DNA of 64,000 bases, from assembly GCA_009829735.1 (NCBI GenBank), contig CM020619.1, forward strand, positions 4,231,727 through 4,295,726, in the 5' to 3' direction. This DNA comes from Pyropia yezoensis. Lineage: Eukaryota; Rhodophyta; Bangiophyceae; Bangiales; Bangiaceae. Under the pieces are notes generated by a model. That model did no database searches. It was given only the letters and a program-made list of their open reading frames with translations, and was not told where the DNA came from. A program made the translations under genes and the position numbers. How positions within the stretch are numbered: the stretch's first letter is position 1; each line of letters begins with the position of its first letter. This document shows, one piece after another, positions 20,483 through 30,597 of this stretch.

Positions 20483-22157
20483 ATGGCGGACGCTTCTACC
20501 TCGACCCAAGGGGCGCTGCCCACCTTCATGGCTGCTGCTGATGGCAAGATGATGAATGAGGAACAGAAGGGCGTTGTAACGTCCATTCGCATGCTGGAGG
20601 CCGAAATGGCCGCCACGCCTATGTCGGAGGAGCAGGGCAACGCCACTGTTGCGGAGCTGCTTCCTGCTGCTGTACTGTTTGGTCCAAGCTTGGTGGCTCT
20701 TTTTTATCTGCACCGGGACCTGCGCAACTGGCTGAACACGCGTGGTGCCAACCTGGAGCAGCACAGCTCTCACCGAGTCAAGCTGACGCTGGCGACGGCG
20801 CTGTGCCCAGAGGCGGAGGAACGGACCGTGGCTACCGAGATGGCGTCGGAGGTGGAGGCGTCCGGTCTTCGCCTCCGTACCGCTGGAGCTCAGCTGGAGA
20901 GCTCGTCGTCGGCGGCTACCACTTCGATGTCGCGAGGTGCCGGTGTGGATCGCTCTGCTTATAACGTGGCCATGCGTTTTCAAGATCCGGCTGCAAAGTT
21001 CAGCGGCAACCTGAGCGAAAGCTGGAGCGAGTATGTCGCCGAGTACCAGCACGTGGCGCGTGAGTATGAGCTGACGGCGTCGCAGAAGGTACAGTACCTG
21101 CACAGCCTGCTGCGCGGCGACGGAAAGCGCTTTTTCCTTGACCGAGTGCACGGTACGGCTGCTACCTTCGCGCAGGCCGTGGACATGGTAGGCGCTGAGT
21201 ACAACTCCATCGTGCGCAACGACTGGGTCAAGAACTACCTCATCAGCATGCGGCTGAGCGCGTTGTTCAAGAACGGGACGGACATCACAGCGGCGCTGGA
21301 GAAGACGTACAAGACAATCAGTAAGCTGGCGCCGCAGGTGCCGCGATCGCATCACTGCGTGTCGTACAAGGTCGAGTTCCTGCGTAACGCAGTTGTCGGC
21401 AACGCCTGGGCAACGGAGCTCCTGAGCAGGATCGCGACGCATCGACTCACCTTCCAGCAACTGTATGGAGAGCTCGAGGCTGCGCTTCATCTGCACAACG
21501 AAGCACGCCTGGCCATTATGTGCGACGAGGTTGCCCAAGGCCTCCGGATACCTGAGGGCAACGTTCCTGGCATCCTGCTTGCTGGTCAAGGTCGCGAAGT
21601 GCGCAAGAACAAAGACATTGGCAAGCGGTTCGAGACGCCCAAGGGCAGCGGTGCCTTCAATCCATTGTCTCTTATGGGGTGCTTCAACTGCGACGATCGC
21701 TCGCACTCTCTCGGCGACTGCCCTCACCCTGTCAACGCCATCGAGGCCGCAAAGCGTAAGCTGGAGTAGTACGCCAGGAAGTGCGCCACGCGTCCTGCAG
21801 CCAGCGCCATCCTGCATGAGCTTTGTGCGCAGCTAGACGCGGCTGGAGTCACGGGCGATGAGGACGACGACGTCAATTAGCAGAGCGACGAAGCTAGCGA
21901 GGCGGCGGCGAACGAGGTCAGCATCTTTGAGGCTCTGGTAGATGGCTCCGAGCCTGTGCCCAAGGACGGCGACGGGACGACCAGCGACGATACGGATTTT
22001 GCGTAGAGGGCAAGAATCGTCGACTTGCCTTCGAGCGTAGACGGCGGGGACGACCCCCGCGAATCGAGGAGGATCCTGAGTCAGTGACGCTGTTGGAGAC
22101 GGTGGAGGACTTCCAAGGAGCCTGTGTGGACGCTGGAGCACAGTGTACGGTGATCGG
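20483..22157 (+). pseudogene. Broken Gag-protease of an LTR retrotransposon
   Basis: Gag runs from the ATG at 20483 to a TAG at 21767 (428 residues). It has a helical capsid-like region (FSGNLSESWSEYVAEYQHVA onward) and a CCHC zinc knuckle, CFNCDDRSHSLGDC, at about residue 400. The same frame stays protein-like past that TAG and meets two more TAGs at about 21878 and 22003. The coding signal then shifts frame and reads into a protease start with the motif VDAGAQCTVIG, an Asp-x-Gly-Ala active-site loop. Directly after that motif, at 22157, a family-1 LTR begins, so the element was interrupted by that insertion. RT and integrase are not found nearby, so copia or gypsy membership stays open. The three TAG codons and the frameshift make it non-functional. 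Confidence 0.85.
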
Positions 22158-22362
22158 TGTGGCAGCATTGACCCCCAGGTAGGGATGCAACACGTGCCAT
22201 GCAAAGGGCGGCAGGCCACTAGCCTGATCCGTTCCTCCCCCTGCATTTGGGTCCATATTCCCTCAGTTTGGGATAGTTAGCCTAGTAGTAAATCCAACTT
22301 GGATTTGAGGGTTTTCTGCACTTATCGTCTTGAATTTTCGTGTGGCCCGGTGGGCAGGTGCT
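22158..22362 (+). mobile_element. 5' 205 bp of a family-1 LTR (plus orientation)
   Basis: Starts TGTGGCAGCATTGACC and is the reverse complement of the end of the LTR at 22363-22832, with a few differences. It stops at GGTGGGCAGGTGCT, exactly where the next LTR begins. The missing remainder of an LTR of this orientation is found at 30222-30478, so I read these as two halves of one LTR split by a 7.9-kb insertion. The 5 bp before it (ATCGG) would be the left target-site copy. Confidence 0.75.
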
Positions 22363-22832
22363 TGTGGCAAAAACCACTTGCACACACAACACCCAAGTTG
22401 GGGCGGTGTACGAGGGTTGCCTCCCGTGTCGGGGGAACCGGAAGAAGTGCAAGTCGCACACACTCTGTCCCTGTTGTGGGGCAAACCCCCCACTGACAAA
22501 CAAGAGGATGGTTTGTGGTCCAACAGTTTCTTGGTCGGGACGGGGACGCAGGGCCAAGCCCCGCTGTCTCTCCCCTTATCCCCCCAGGGTCCCCTCAGAA
22601 TCTCGCCACTCAGAATCTCCCACCCCAGCACCTGCCCACCGGGCCACACGAAAATTCAAGACGATAAATGCAGAAAACCCTCAAATCCAAGTTGGATTTA
22701 CTACTAAGCTAACTATCCCAAACTTAGGGAATATGGACGCAAATGCAGGGGGAGGAACGGATCACGCTAGTGGCCTGCCGCCCCTTGCATGGCACGGATT
22801 TGCCCCCCTACCTGGGGGTCAATACTGCCACA
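22363..22832 (-). mobile_element. Complete family-1 LTR, 3' LTR of copy A
   Basis: 470 bp with ends TGTGGCA and TGCCACA. It matches the solo LTR at 40757-41225 along its whole length. It lies downstream of the minus-strand copy-A genes and next to a purine tract, so it is that copy's 3' LTR. It contains the palindromes CCCAAGTTGGG and AAATCCAAGTTGGATTT. Confidence 0.88.
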
Positions 22833-22848
22833 CTCCCCTCTCCTCTGT
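22833..22848 (-). other. Polypurine tract of family-1 copy A
   Basis: Reads CAGAGGAGAGGGGAG on the minus strand directly against the LTR TG. Confidence 0.65.
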
Positions 22849-23171
22849 TCCGACCGACCCGGTCGGCCCTGTGAGGGGGTGCGTAAACGCACGTCTCGGC
22901 GTGTGGGGCGCGACTTGCTGTCCCCCCATTGAGTAGGTAACGCGGACGCGGAGGCGGTCACGTTGACCGCCCCTCTCCTCAAGCTTGCTCACTCGGCAGC
23001 TTGCTCTCCTCAGTTCACACTTCACCATCACCACCACCTCCCCTTCACCTTCCACGGGGCCGCCCCACGCTGGGGAGGCCACCCGTCTACCCACGATCCG
23101 AGTCCCCCTCAACTCGAGGCGGGTCTCGTGCCGCTGTAGCCAGGGCGTCTCTCCCCAACTTGGGGAAAGCC

Positions 23172-25114
23172 ATGGCGACCCCGGGAGTGGAGACGGATTC
23201 TCTCGACGAGCGTATGGAGGACACCTCCTACGGTGCAGCGCCCGCCGGGACTTCCGGCGGGGGCTCCGCGATCGCTCCGGGGGATGGGACTCCCGCGTCA
23301 CCCGGCTTTGGGTTGACGGCGGGGTCTCCCCCGGAGGCGGGACAAGTTTTCCCGCTTGAGGCCTTGGGGCGGTGGTTTTACCCCGCTTGGCCTCTCTATG
23401 AGGAGGGGTTGACTGTTCTTCGCTGTGGCCGACTTGGCGCAGCGATGGGTCGGATATGGGACCGCCTACGGGAGAAGTATCCCCGTGAGTCGGGTTCCCT
23501 GCCGGCTTCAGGACGGACCAGTTTGCCTTCCTGGACGACGAGGAGGTCGAAGACGTACAGCGGGCCAAGGCCATGGTGGACCGCGGGGGAACTATCCCGG
23601 GTCCCGGCGACTTGCCGACCTTCACGTGGGACGCTGTGGCAACTCGCCCCCCGTACCTTCACAAGGCCGATCCGCACACTCATCACTTTGATTTGCGGAT
23701 GGAAAAGGACTTCCGGCGAGGTCCCTACTTGGTGACCTCGGCTCAACTTGAGATCCCTCAGCAATCTGCTGCCAGTAAGGAGCAGTACTATCCGAAGAAG
23801 CCCGAGTGGTGGCCTCAAGTTGAGGTCCCTTACGGGTTCCCGGCGTTGCTGCCACGGTTGCTTGACCACTTCGGCTCCGTCATGTTGACGGCTGGCCCTG
23901 ATCACCTGGTGTGGGCCATGTTGGCCACCCAGTGGCTCCTCGAGGTCATGTCGACCTGGGTGTCTTGTGTCCTGCGGCGGGGGATGCTCTGGCATCTCCC
24001 CCTCCGGCATATCCAAGGTTTGGAACAGCTCACCCCTCAGCTAGTTGCTGAGGGGTGCTCATCAGGACTACTCGCTCTACTTGAGGAGATGCTCCGCCTC
24101 CACAAGTTCATCGAGTGGGAGAGCATTAAGCACAAGCTGCGCCGGCCCACTCGTGGGCCCAACGATGATGGCGCACTTCGCCAGTTCGTGTGGGTCGCTC
24201 GTGAACTTCACGACGGCCGTGTGGTCCTACGAGCGGGGTTGGGCATCGGGGACTACCCGTATGCCCCGGCGGTGGATCGCCACACTGCGCCACCCCCGGA
24301 CAAGCCCATAGTTATGGCCGTGCCCTCATATGATGACCATTTGACTCAACCCACTGCGGGGGCCCCAAGTCGGGGTCGCAGTTACACCCGAGTCCCGCCA
24401 CCGCGGCGTGTTCCTCCGCTTCCTCCTGTCCCCTAAAAGCCGCACGGGGACATCCCGATTAGCGTGGCCATTGAGTCGTCCACCCCGGTGTCCCCCAACT
24501 TGGGGGCCACCCTCCTGACGGTATACCCCAAGTTGGTGTTGCCGCCCACGCCTCTAACCTCAGAGATGATGATCATCACGTTGGTGCGCACCATTTCCTG
24601 GTTGGCCGCGTCGACCGCAACCCTACAGAGTTCCGAGACTCCTCAACTTGAGGAGCGCGTTCGTACTGCAGTGGCGACCGCGAGTTGCGAGTCGGTGGCG
24701 GAGTTTATGACGGCCGAGTTGGCTCGCATTGGGGCTATTATGCCCCAGCCAGCCCCACTTGGGCGTGGCGAACGTCGCGCGAGCCGGGCGTACTCGCCTC
24801 CTCGCCGTCGTCGCCGCCACTCGCGGCGCTCTCCCTCCGTGTCGGCAAACGAGTTGTCTTATTCCGTCTCGGAGTCCTCTACTCCGTCAGAGTCGGAGTC
24901 GGTCCGGCGTCTGCGTCGCCAACTTGCGCGCAAGACTAAACGGAAGGGTAGCCGCGGTCGTCGCCACTTGCGCGACCGTGAGGGGCGCGACGGTTCCGAC
25001 TTGGAGCCGCCGGCCCCGCCGACTGGTGGGGAGCGTCGTCGGCGGGGGTCACGCCGCTCGCCTCCACGTGAGGGCGAGGGCCGCGGGGCTGGAGAGTCTA
25101 GCATGCATGCCTAG
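23172..25114 (+). pseudogene. Antisense accessory ORF of gypsy family 1, copy A
   Basis: It lies between pol and the 3' LTR of copy A, on the strand opposite to gag-pol, and converges on pol. It starts at an ATG in the context GCCATGGCG. The coding signal changes frame at about 23,500, continues (DDEEVEDVQRAKAMVDRGG onward), meets an in-frame TAA at 24434 and stays coding to the TAG at 25112. The central block contains YYPKKPEWWPQVEVPYGF and ATQWLLEVMS, which align with YYPKVIPQQQEVEIPVGF and ANHWLHEVLV in the intact antisense protein of family 2. The last 130 residues are Ser/Arg-rich (PPRRRRRHSRRSPS), like a nucleic-acid-binding or nuclear tail. I recognise no known domain. Other lineages, such as plant Tat-type Grande elements, also have antisense genes in this position; homology to those is not claimed. 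Confidence 0.72.
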
Positions 25115-25225
25115 TTGGCAGCTGCCTTTGTTGTGAGAGTGTGAGGGTTAGGGCTGTAGTTAAAAGCCACTCTGCGTACCGCTTCGACTTGAAGCACTCT
25201 CTTGGCACTACCTCCCGGCCTTCCC

Positions 25226-28200
25226 TCACGTTGTGGGAGGGCTGTTAGGGTCTATATCATTCCGGGCGCAGTATGCCCGGACCTTCTCAGCGGGAAGGTC
25301 CTCCACGTATTCCCACGTATCATCCTCGGCCTTGTAGCCGAACCAACGCAACCTCAACATGAGGCGGTCAGTGTCCTCATCCCAGCCGTGGTCGATGAAC
25401 TTATCGAACACGTACTCCTGCGGGCCCTGTCTGGCCGCAGGCAGCGAGGGGAGGCGCCACGCTTTCAGTGAACGCGCCCAAGCTGGGTCGCCTGCAGGCG
25501 GTGGTGCAACTTTGACCATGTCCTGTCCGTTCACTGTGCGGACCCCATCGTCACTTTCGATGGTGAACCGCCGCCCATCAGTACGAAGGACCGGGTACGG
25601 CCCCTTCGTCTGGAATACCAACTTACCCCCAGTTGGGGTGTGTGAGTGTACCAGCACCCAGTCACCCTGCTCGGGGACAGGCCTAGCATTGCGCACCTTT
25701 TTGTCAAAAGTACGCTTGTAGCGCTTTTGTGCTTTGTCCATCTCAGCCCTGACTTTAGGGATGAGGTTGTCAAGCCTAGCAGCGAACTCCGCCTTACTCT
25801 CAGTAGGCGTAGGCGTACTGCCACCATCCTCCCTAGTTGGGAGCAGCCGCCGCACGGCAATAGACCGCACGCGACGGGGGGTCACAAAAGCGAGGGGTAC
25901 TTCCCCGGTAGATGAGTGAACCTGCGAATTGTAGGCAGTGGTAAGAATAGAAATGTATTGGTCCCACGTTTTCACATGCTCACTCACATAGTGGCGCAGC
26001 TGCCGAACAATAGTTTTGTTGAAGCGCTCCACCTGCCCATTAGTTTGTGGGTGGTAGGGGGTAGTATAGTTTGCCTTAACCCCCAACATACCCAGCACTC
26101 CCTGAAACAGTACAGACGTAAATTGCGGTCCATTGTCCGATAGTGTACTATCCGGAATGCCATACGCGGCAACCCAGTGATCTAGGAAGGCTGACACGAC
26201 CGACATGGCCGTGATCTCTGCCAGTGGGATCGCTCGCGTAAGTTTCGTGAAGCGGTCACAGATGACCAGGAGGTACTGGTTGCCCTCCTCGGTCACTAGC
26301 AGTGGCCCAAGGATGTCCATCGCCAATGCGGCAAAGGGCTCCTTGGCCGGGAACAATAGCATAGCCGTAGTAGGCCGCCGTTCCATCAGACGGTTCTGTG
26401 CACAACTTGTGCAGGCAGCCACCCATCTGTAGATGTCCACCACCATGGACGGCCAGTAGTACCTGGTCCTCAGGGTCTGGTACAGTTTACTAGATCCCAG
26501 GTTTCCACCCATGGGAGCGTTGTGCTCCCTCTCAAGGATACTGTCCTTGAGGGATGCGGGGACGACAAGTTGTTCGGTCCCCTGGAATACCCCCCTCCTC
26601 ATGAGGAGGCCATCGTCTCCCAGAAAGAACCGCGTCTCCGCCACTGTATCCAGTGTATCCCTCTGCGACTTGCAGAAGGGATCCTCGGCCTGGGCCCTCA
26701 CCACCTCGTCCAGGGACAGGGGCAAGTACTTCTTGTTCCCTGGCGCCTCGGGGTTCAACACCTGACCCGAGCGCGTGACTACCCCCACGATGGGGATGTC
26801 CTCATCGACTGGGTTAGTGTCCAGCCCCTCGGTCGGTACCCGAGAGAGGCCGTCGGCAAGGGCATGTTGCCTGCCAGGTCGGTATTCAATGTCAAAGTTG
26901 AAGGGTGCCAGTCGCACCCTCCACCGATTGAGACGGGTGTTCGCGCAATCCGTCTTAAAGATGAACTGCAACGCGCGGTGGTCACAGCGGATGAAGAACT
27001 TCTCACCCTCTAGGTAGTGACGAAGTGACGTCACCGCCCACACCACTGCGAGTCCTTCCAACTCGGTGACTCCATAGTTCTTCTCGGCCGAGTTCAGCCC
27101 CTTGCTGAAGTATCCCACCGGCAAGTACTCCTTGTCCGGCTGCTGCTGAAGCAACACACAACCACGTTGGTCGTAGCTAGCGTCCACGTCCAGGATGTAG
27201 TGGCCTCTCAACCTGGGAATAGCCAAGATAGGGGGCTTCAGCAGAAGGTCCTGAAGAGTCTCAAAGGATTCCTGCTCCACCCGACTTGGGGGAGGTAGGT
27301 TCTTCGGTAGCGTTGAGTTAACGAGCTCATTCAGCGGGTTCGCCAACTTGGCGAAGCCTTTGGTGAGAGGTCGGTACACGTTACACATCCCGAGGAAGCT
27401 CCTCATCTGGGTCTGGGTCCGGGGGTACTGAGCCTTAGGGATGGCCCTCAAGTTCTTCTCGTTGACACTGAGACGTCCCGGACGGACAACATGTCCCAAG
27501 TATTCCACCTCCTGAGTGAAGAGGTGGCACTTACTAGCCTTCAGTGACACACCGGCGTCAGCAAGTAGCTTGAACACCTGGCCAAGATGGCCGATGTGCT
27601 CCTCCGGACTTTGGGAGAACACAATGATGTCATCTAGGTACACGAGACAGATCTGCCACCGTACTCCGGCCAGAATCATGTCCATAGCGCGCTGGAAAGT
27701 TGCCGGCGCGTTACACAGACCGAACGGTAGACGCTTGCACTGGTAGGTACCACAGTGACAGGTAAAGGTAGTTTTATGCCTGTCCTCCGGGGCAATGGGA
27801 ATTCGCCAGTACCCCGCGTTACAGTCTAGGGTAGAGAACACGTTTGCCTCCCCCAGAGAGTCCAGACAGTCGTCCATCCTAGGTAGGGGATAACTGTCCT
27901 TCACAGTACTCTCGTTGAGCTTACGGTAGTCGATACAGAACCGGGGGGTCTCATCAACTTTGGGGACGATAACCACCGGACTCGCCCACTCGGCGTTGCT
28001 GGCCTCGATCACATCGAGGGCCTCCATGCGAGCAACTTGCTCCTTAACGAGGGCCCTTGAACGGGGTCCTCCGCTATACGGTTGTTGGCGTATAGGGGGT
28101 GCACCGGGCTTCAACTCGATCCGGTGTTGGGTGGCTCTCATGAGTCCCAATTGACCATCCCACAACTTGTGATATTGGTCCAAGAGGCGTTCAACTTGAA

Positions 28201-29218
28201 CCCTCAACCTGGGTGGAACACCCTCCATGTTCACATGGGGCCAAGAAGAGGCGGCCGACTTGGCTTGATGCTTCTCCTTTCCGGACTTCGGGTCGCTACT
28301 TGCGCCCGCGTTGAGGGTGACCGCTACTACCGGTCCCTCGTGTTTGACGATATAGCCCAACTTGGCTCCCGACTTGAAGTACTTGGGCGACGAGCTCAGG
28401 TTCATCACCTGGATCCTCCACGGGACTCCGGCTTTGGAGTCCATCGTGCCAAGGCCAACATGCACTTGGTGCTTGCGAGCAAGACGGGGGTGAGGGTGCA
28501 CCAGCCCGTTCCCCGTATAATCAGTTACAACGTCAACGTGCGCCACCGAGTTGGGGAGCAACGTGACTTTACGGGCTAAACGCAGGGTAGCAGTAAACCC
28601 TTCTCTCACAGAGCAAACAGGCTTCGACTGTGAGACTGTCACGGGAGCCACAGACTCTCCCTTACCAAGGATGGGGATGGTCTCCCCATTCATCAACTTG
28701 ACCCAGTACTCAGGGCCACAAATCAAACGCACTTGTGTTACAACATAAGGGGTACCCAGAAGCAGGGGTACCGATATATTCTCGACTACGCCATAGGTCA
28801 CGTCGACCTCATGGGTTCCCAACCTAGTTGGTGGGGTCACGGCACCAACGATGGGAAGTACCCCGCCATTGATATCGATCAGATGGTCAGCTTTAGACTT
28901 TCAGCGTTGGAGCTTCATCTCCTTTGGTAATAGCGACTTGCGTATCAAGGAGGCTCCTGACCCGGTATCAAGTACGATACGGGCACAACAGGCGCGGCCG
29001 GGGGCAAGTTGCACCCGTCCAGCCACCTGGAAGTTCTCACCCGTCAGCACCGCGATGACCCGACGTGGGTTTACGTTCTTGGGGAGTCCTACCCGAGGTG
29101 GGCGGACTCCCTTAGGTCGCCGCAGTATCCGGCACGGTTGATTCGTCCTCTTGGCCCACTTGGCCGAGGCTGCCGTTGTGAGCTTCGGACGACCAGCTCC
29201 AACGGTCATTCGTTTCCC
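25226..29218 (-). pseudogene. Pol of gypsy family 1, copy A
   Basis: Mirror copy of the plus-strand pol at 32533-36525. It begins in the -1 frame at the GGGAAAC heptamer, contains the protease loop LDTGSGAS, then an in-frame TGA at 28901-28903, and stays open for 1204 residues: RT with YLDDIIVFS, RNase H (LDVDASYDQRG), integrase (SDNGPQF, NGQVERFNKT) and a chromodomain-like end (LRWFGYKAEDDTWEYVEDLP). It is convergent with the antisense ORF, 111 bp away. It differs from copy B at a handful of residues (for example KGFAKLA against KGFVKLA). Confidence 0.9.
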
Positions 29219-30221
29219 GCCGACTTGGCGTCCGAATCTGAGGACGAAGGGGAAGACGACGAGTCCGAGGACGACGTGTCCGCCCCCTCCGCAGAGGGTG
29301 TGGCGACCGCCACTACCGGTCGAGACCCACCCTCGCGGCGTGAACGTACTTCGTTCGTAGCCAACTTTTTACTCGCATTCCTAACAAGTTGTTGGATGCG
29401 TTTACTCAACTTGGGGCAATCATATGCCCAGTGACCACCGGAGTTGCAGTTCCAACACCGATTGTCTGTCCCGGGAGGGATCTTCCCAACTGGGGAAGAC
29501 GAAGGGATACCCTGGGAAGTTCCCACGGCAGCTACCACCCTCTCCTTGCGGGTTCGGCGTGCCTCTCTCAACCCCTCTGGCCTGGTGCGCCTCCTCGCGT
29601 TCCTTGGCCAACTCGGCCTGACGCTCCTGGCGTTGTTCCTCCCGCAACTTGCGCTAGGCCTCGCCTCTGCGGTAGGCGAATCTAGCCAACTCGGCCAGGG
29701 TCGCCCGGGCAGTGTTTTGCTCCCGAGTCTCCATCCGGACTGACCAATGGAGCCCCTCCACAAACCGACTCTTCACCACAGCTCGTGGATGAAGAAACCC
29801 ACAAAGATTGTTGAGCTTACGATCCCGCTCCGCAAAGGACAACTCGTCCTCCGCCTCTTCCTGATGGGCTTGCGTAAACTCCTCGACTTGAGAAGCCAAC
29901 GCCGCTTCATCAACCATGGCTCTCAACAACCAGTTGACGAGCTCCAAATAGGACGTCATCTCACCAGCGCCTCCACTCTAGGAACTGGGCATGACGGACA
30001 TAAGTTCTGTCCGCAGGTCGCCCTTCGTAAACTCCTGTAGCATATAGAAAGCCATGCCTTCACTTATGGCTTTGTCATCACAGGCTTTTGTGAATCGACG
30101 TAGGAACTCAAAGACACGGAGGGGGGGAGTTCCATCCCATTCCGCTTTGTGCCCAAAAGAGTGAAGTGCATTTTTCTTGGCACGGCCCATGGCTCGGGCC
30201 TGGTCAGGACGATACGCCACC
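29206..30221 (-). pseudogene. Gag of gypsy family 1, copy A (5' truncated)
   Basis: Mirror of 31530-32545. It includes the capsid-like segment (LRVFEFLRRFTKACDD), two internal TAG stops, a frame change and the CCHC knuckle CWNCNSGGHWAYDC. The N-terminal third is missing because the copy is joined to LTR sequence at about 30222. Confidence 0.85.
29212..29218 (-). promoter_or_regulatory. GGGAAAC slippery heptamer (copy A)
   Basis: Mirror of the site at 32533-32539; see there. Confidence 0.6.
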
Positions 30222-30478
30222 GAGATTCTGAGTGGCGAGGTTCTGAGGGGACGCTGGGGGGATGAGGGGAGAGACAGCGGGGCTTGGCCTTGCTTCCCCG
30301 TCCCGACCAAGAAACTGTTGGACCACACACCATCTTCTTGTTTGGCAGTGGGGGGTTTGCCCCACAACAGGGACAGAGTGTGTGCGACTTGGACTTCTTC
30401 TGGTTCCCCCGACACGGGAGGCAGCCCTTGTGCACCGCCTCAACTTGGGGGTCGTGTGTGCAAGTGGTTTTTGCCACA
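30222..30478 (+). mobile_element. 3' part of a family-1 LTR, 5' LTR of copy B
   Basis: Begins at GAGATTCTGAGTGGCG, matching position about 215 of the complete LTR, and ends TTTTTGCCACA, the LTR terminus. The PBS follows after two bases. Its missing first half is most simply the fragment at 22158-22362. Confidence 0.82.
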
Positions 30479-30480
30479 TT

Positions 30481-30497
30481 TGGTGGAGCAGCAGAGG
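30481..30497 (+). other. tRNA primer-binding site, copy B
   Basis: TGGTGGAGCAGCAGAGG, starting with the obligatory TGG two bases after the LTR. The first 14 bases are identical to the PBS of family 2, implying the same primer: a tRNA whose acceptor stem begins GGAGCAG. I did not identify its amino acid. Confidence 0.75.
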
Positions 30498-30597
30498 ATA
30501 GAGGTGAACTTTACCTCCGGGTGCACCCGGGTGTAGGGGGCCCTCTGTCTCAGAGGCACGGTGGACTTGGACCGTGTCATACGGATCGTTAGCCAAC

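Noticed and set aside
22330..22707. Cysteine-rich ORF with zinc-finger-like CxxC groups
   Set aside because: It lies entirely within LTR sequence; the same frame occurs in the solo LTR and in the partial LTR of copy B, and the apparent finger is not a known type.
22158..22832. Foldback transposon with about 200-bp inverted ends
   Set aside because: It first looked like a long-TIR element, but both halves are family-1 LTR sequence in opposite orientation, and the solo LTR at 40757 shows the true unit.
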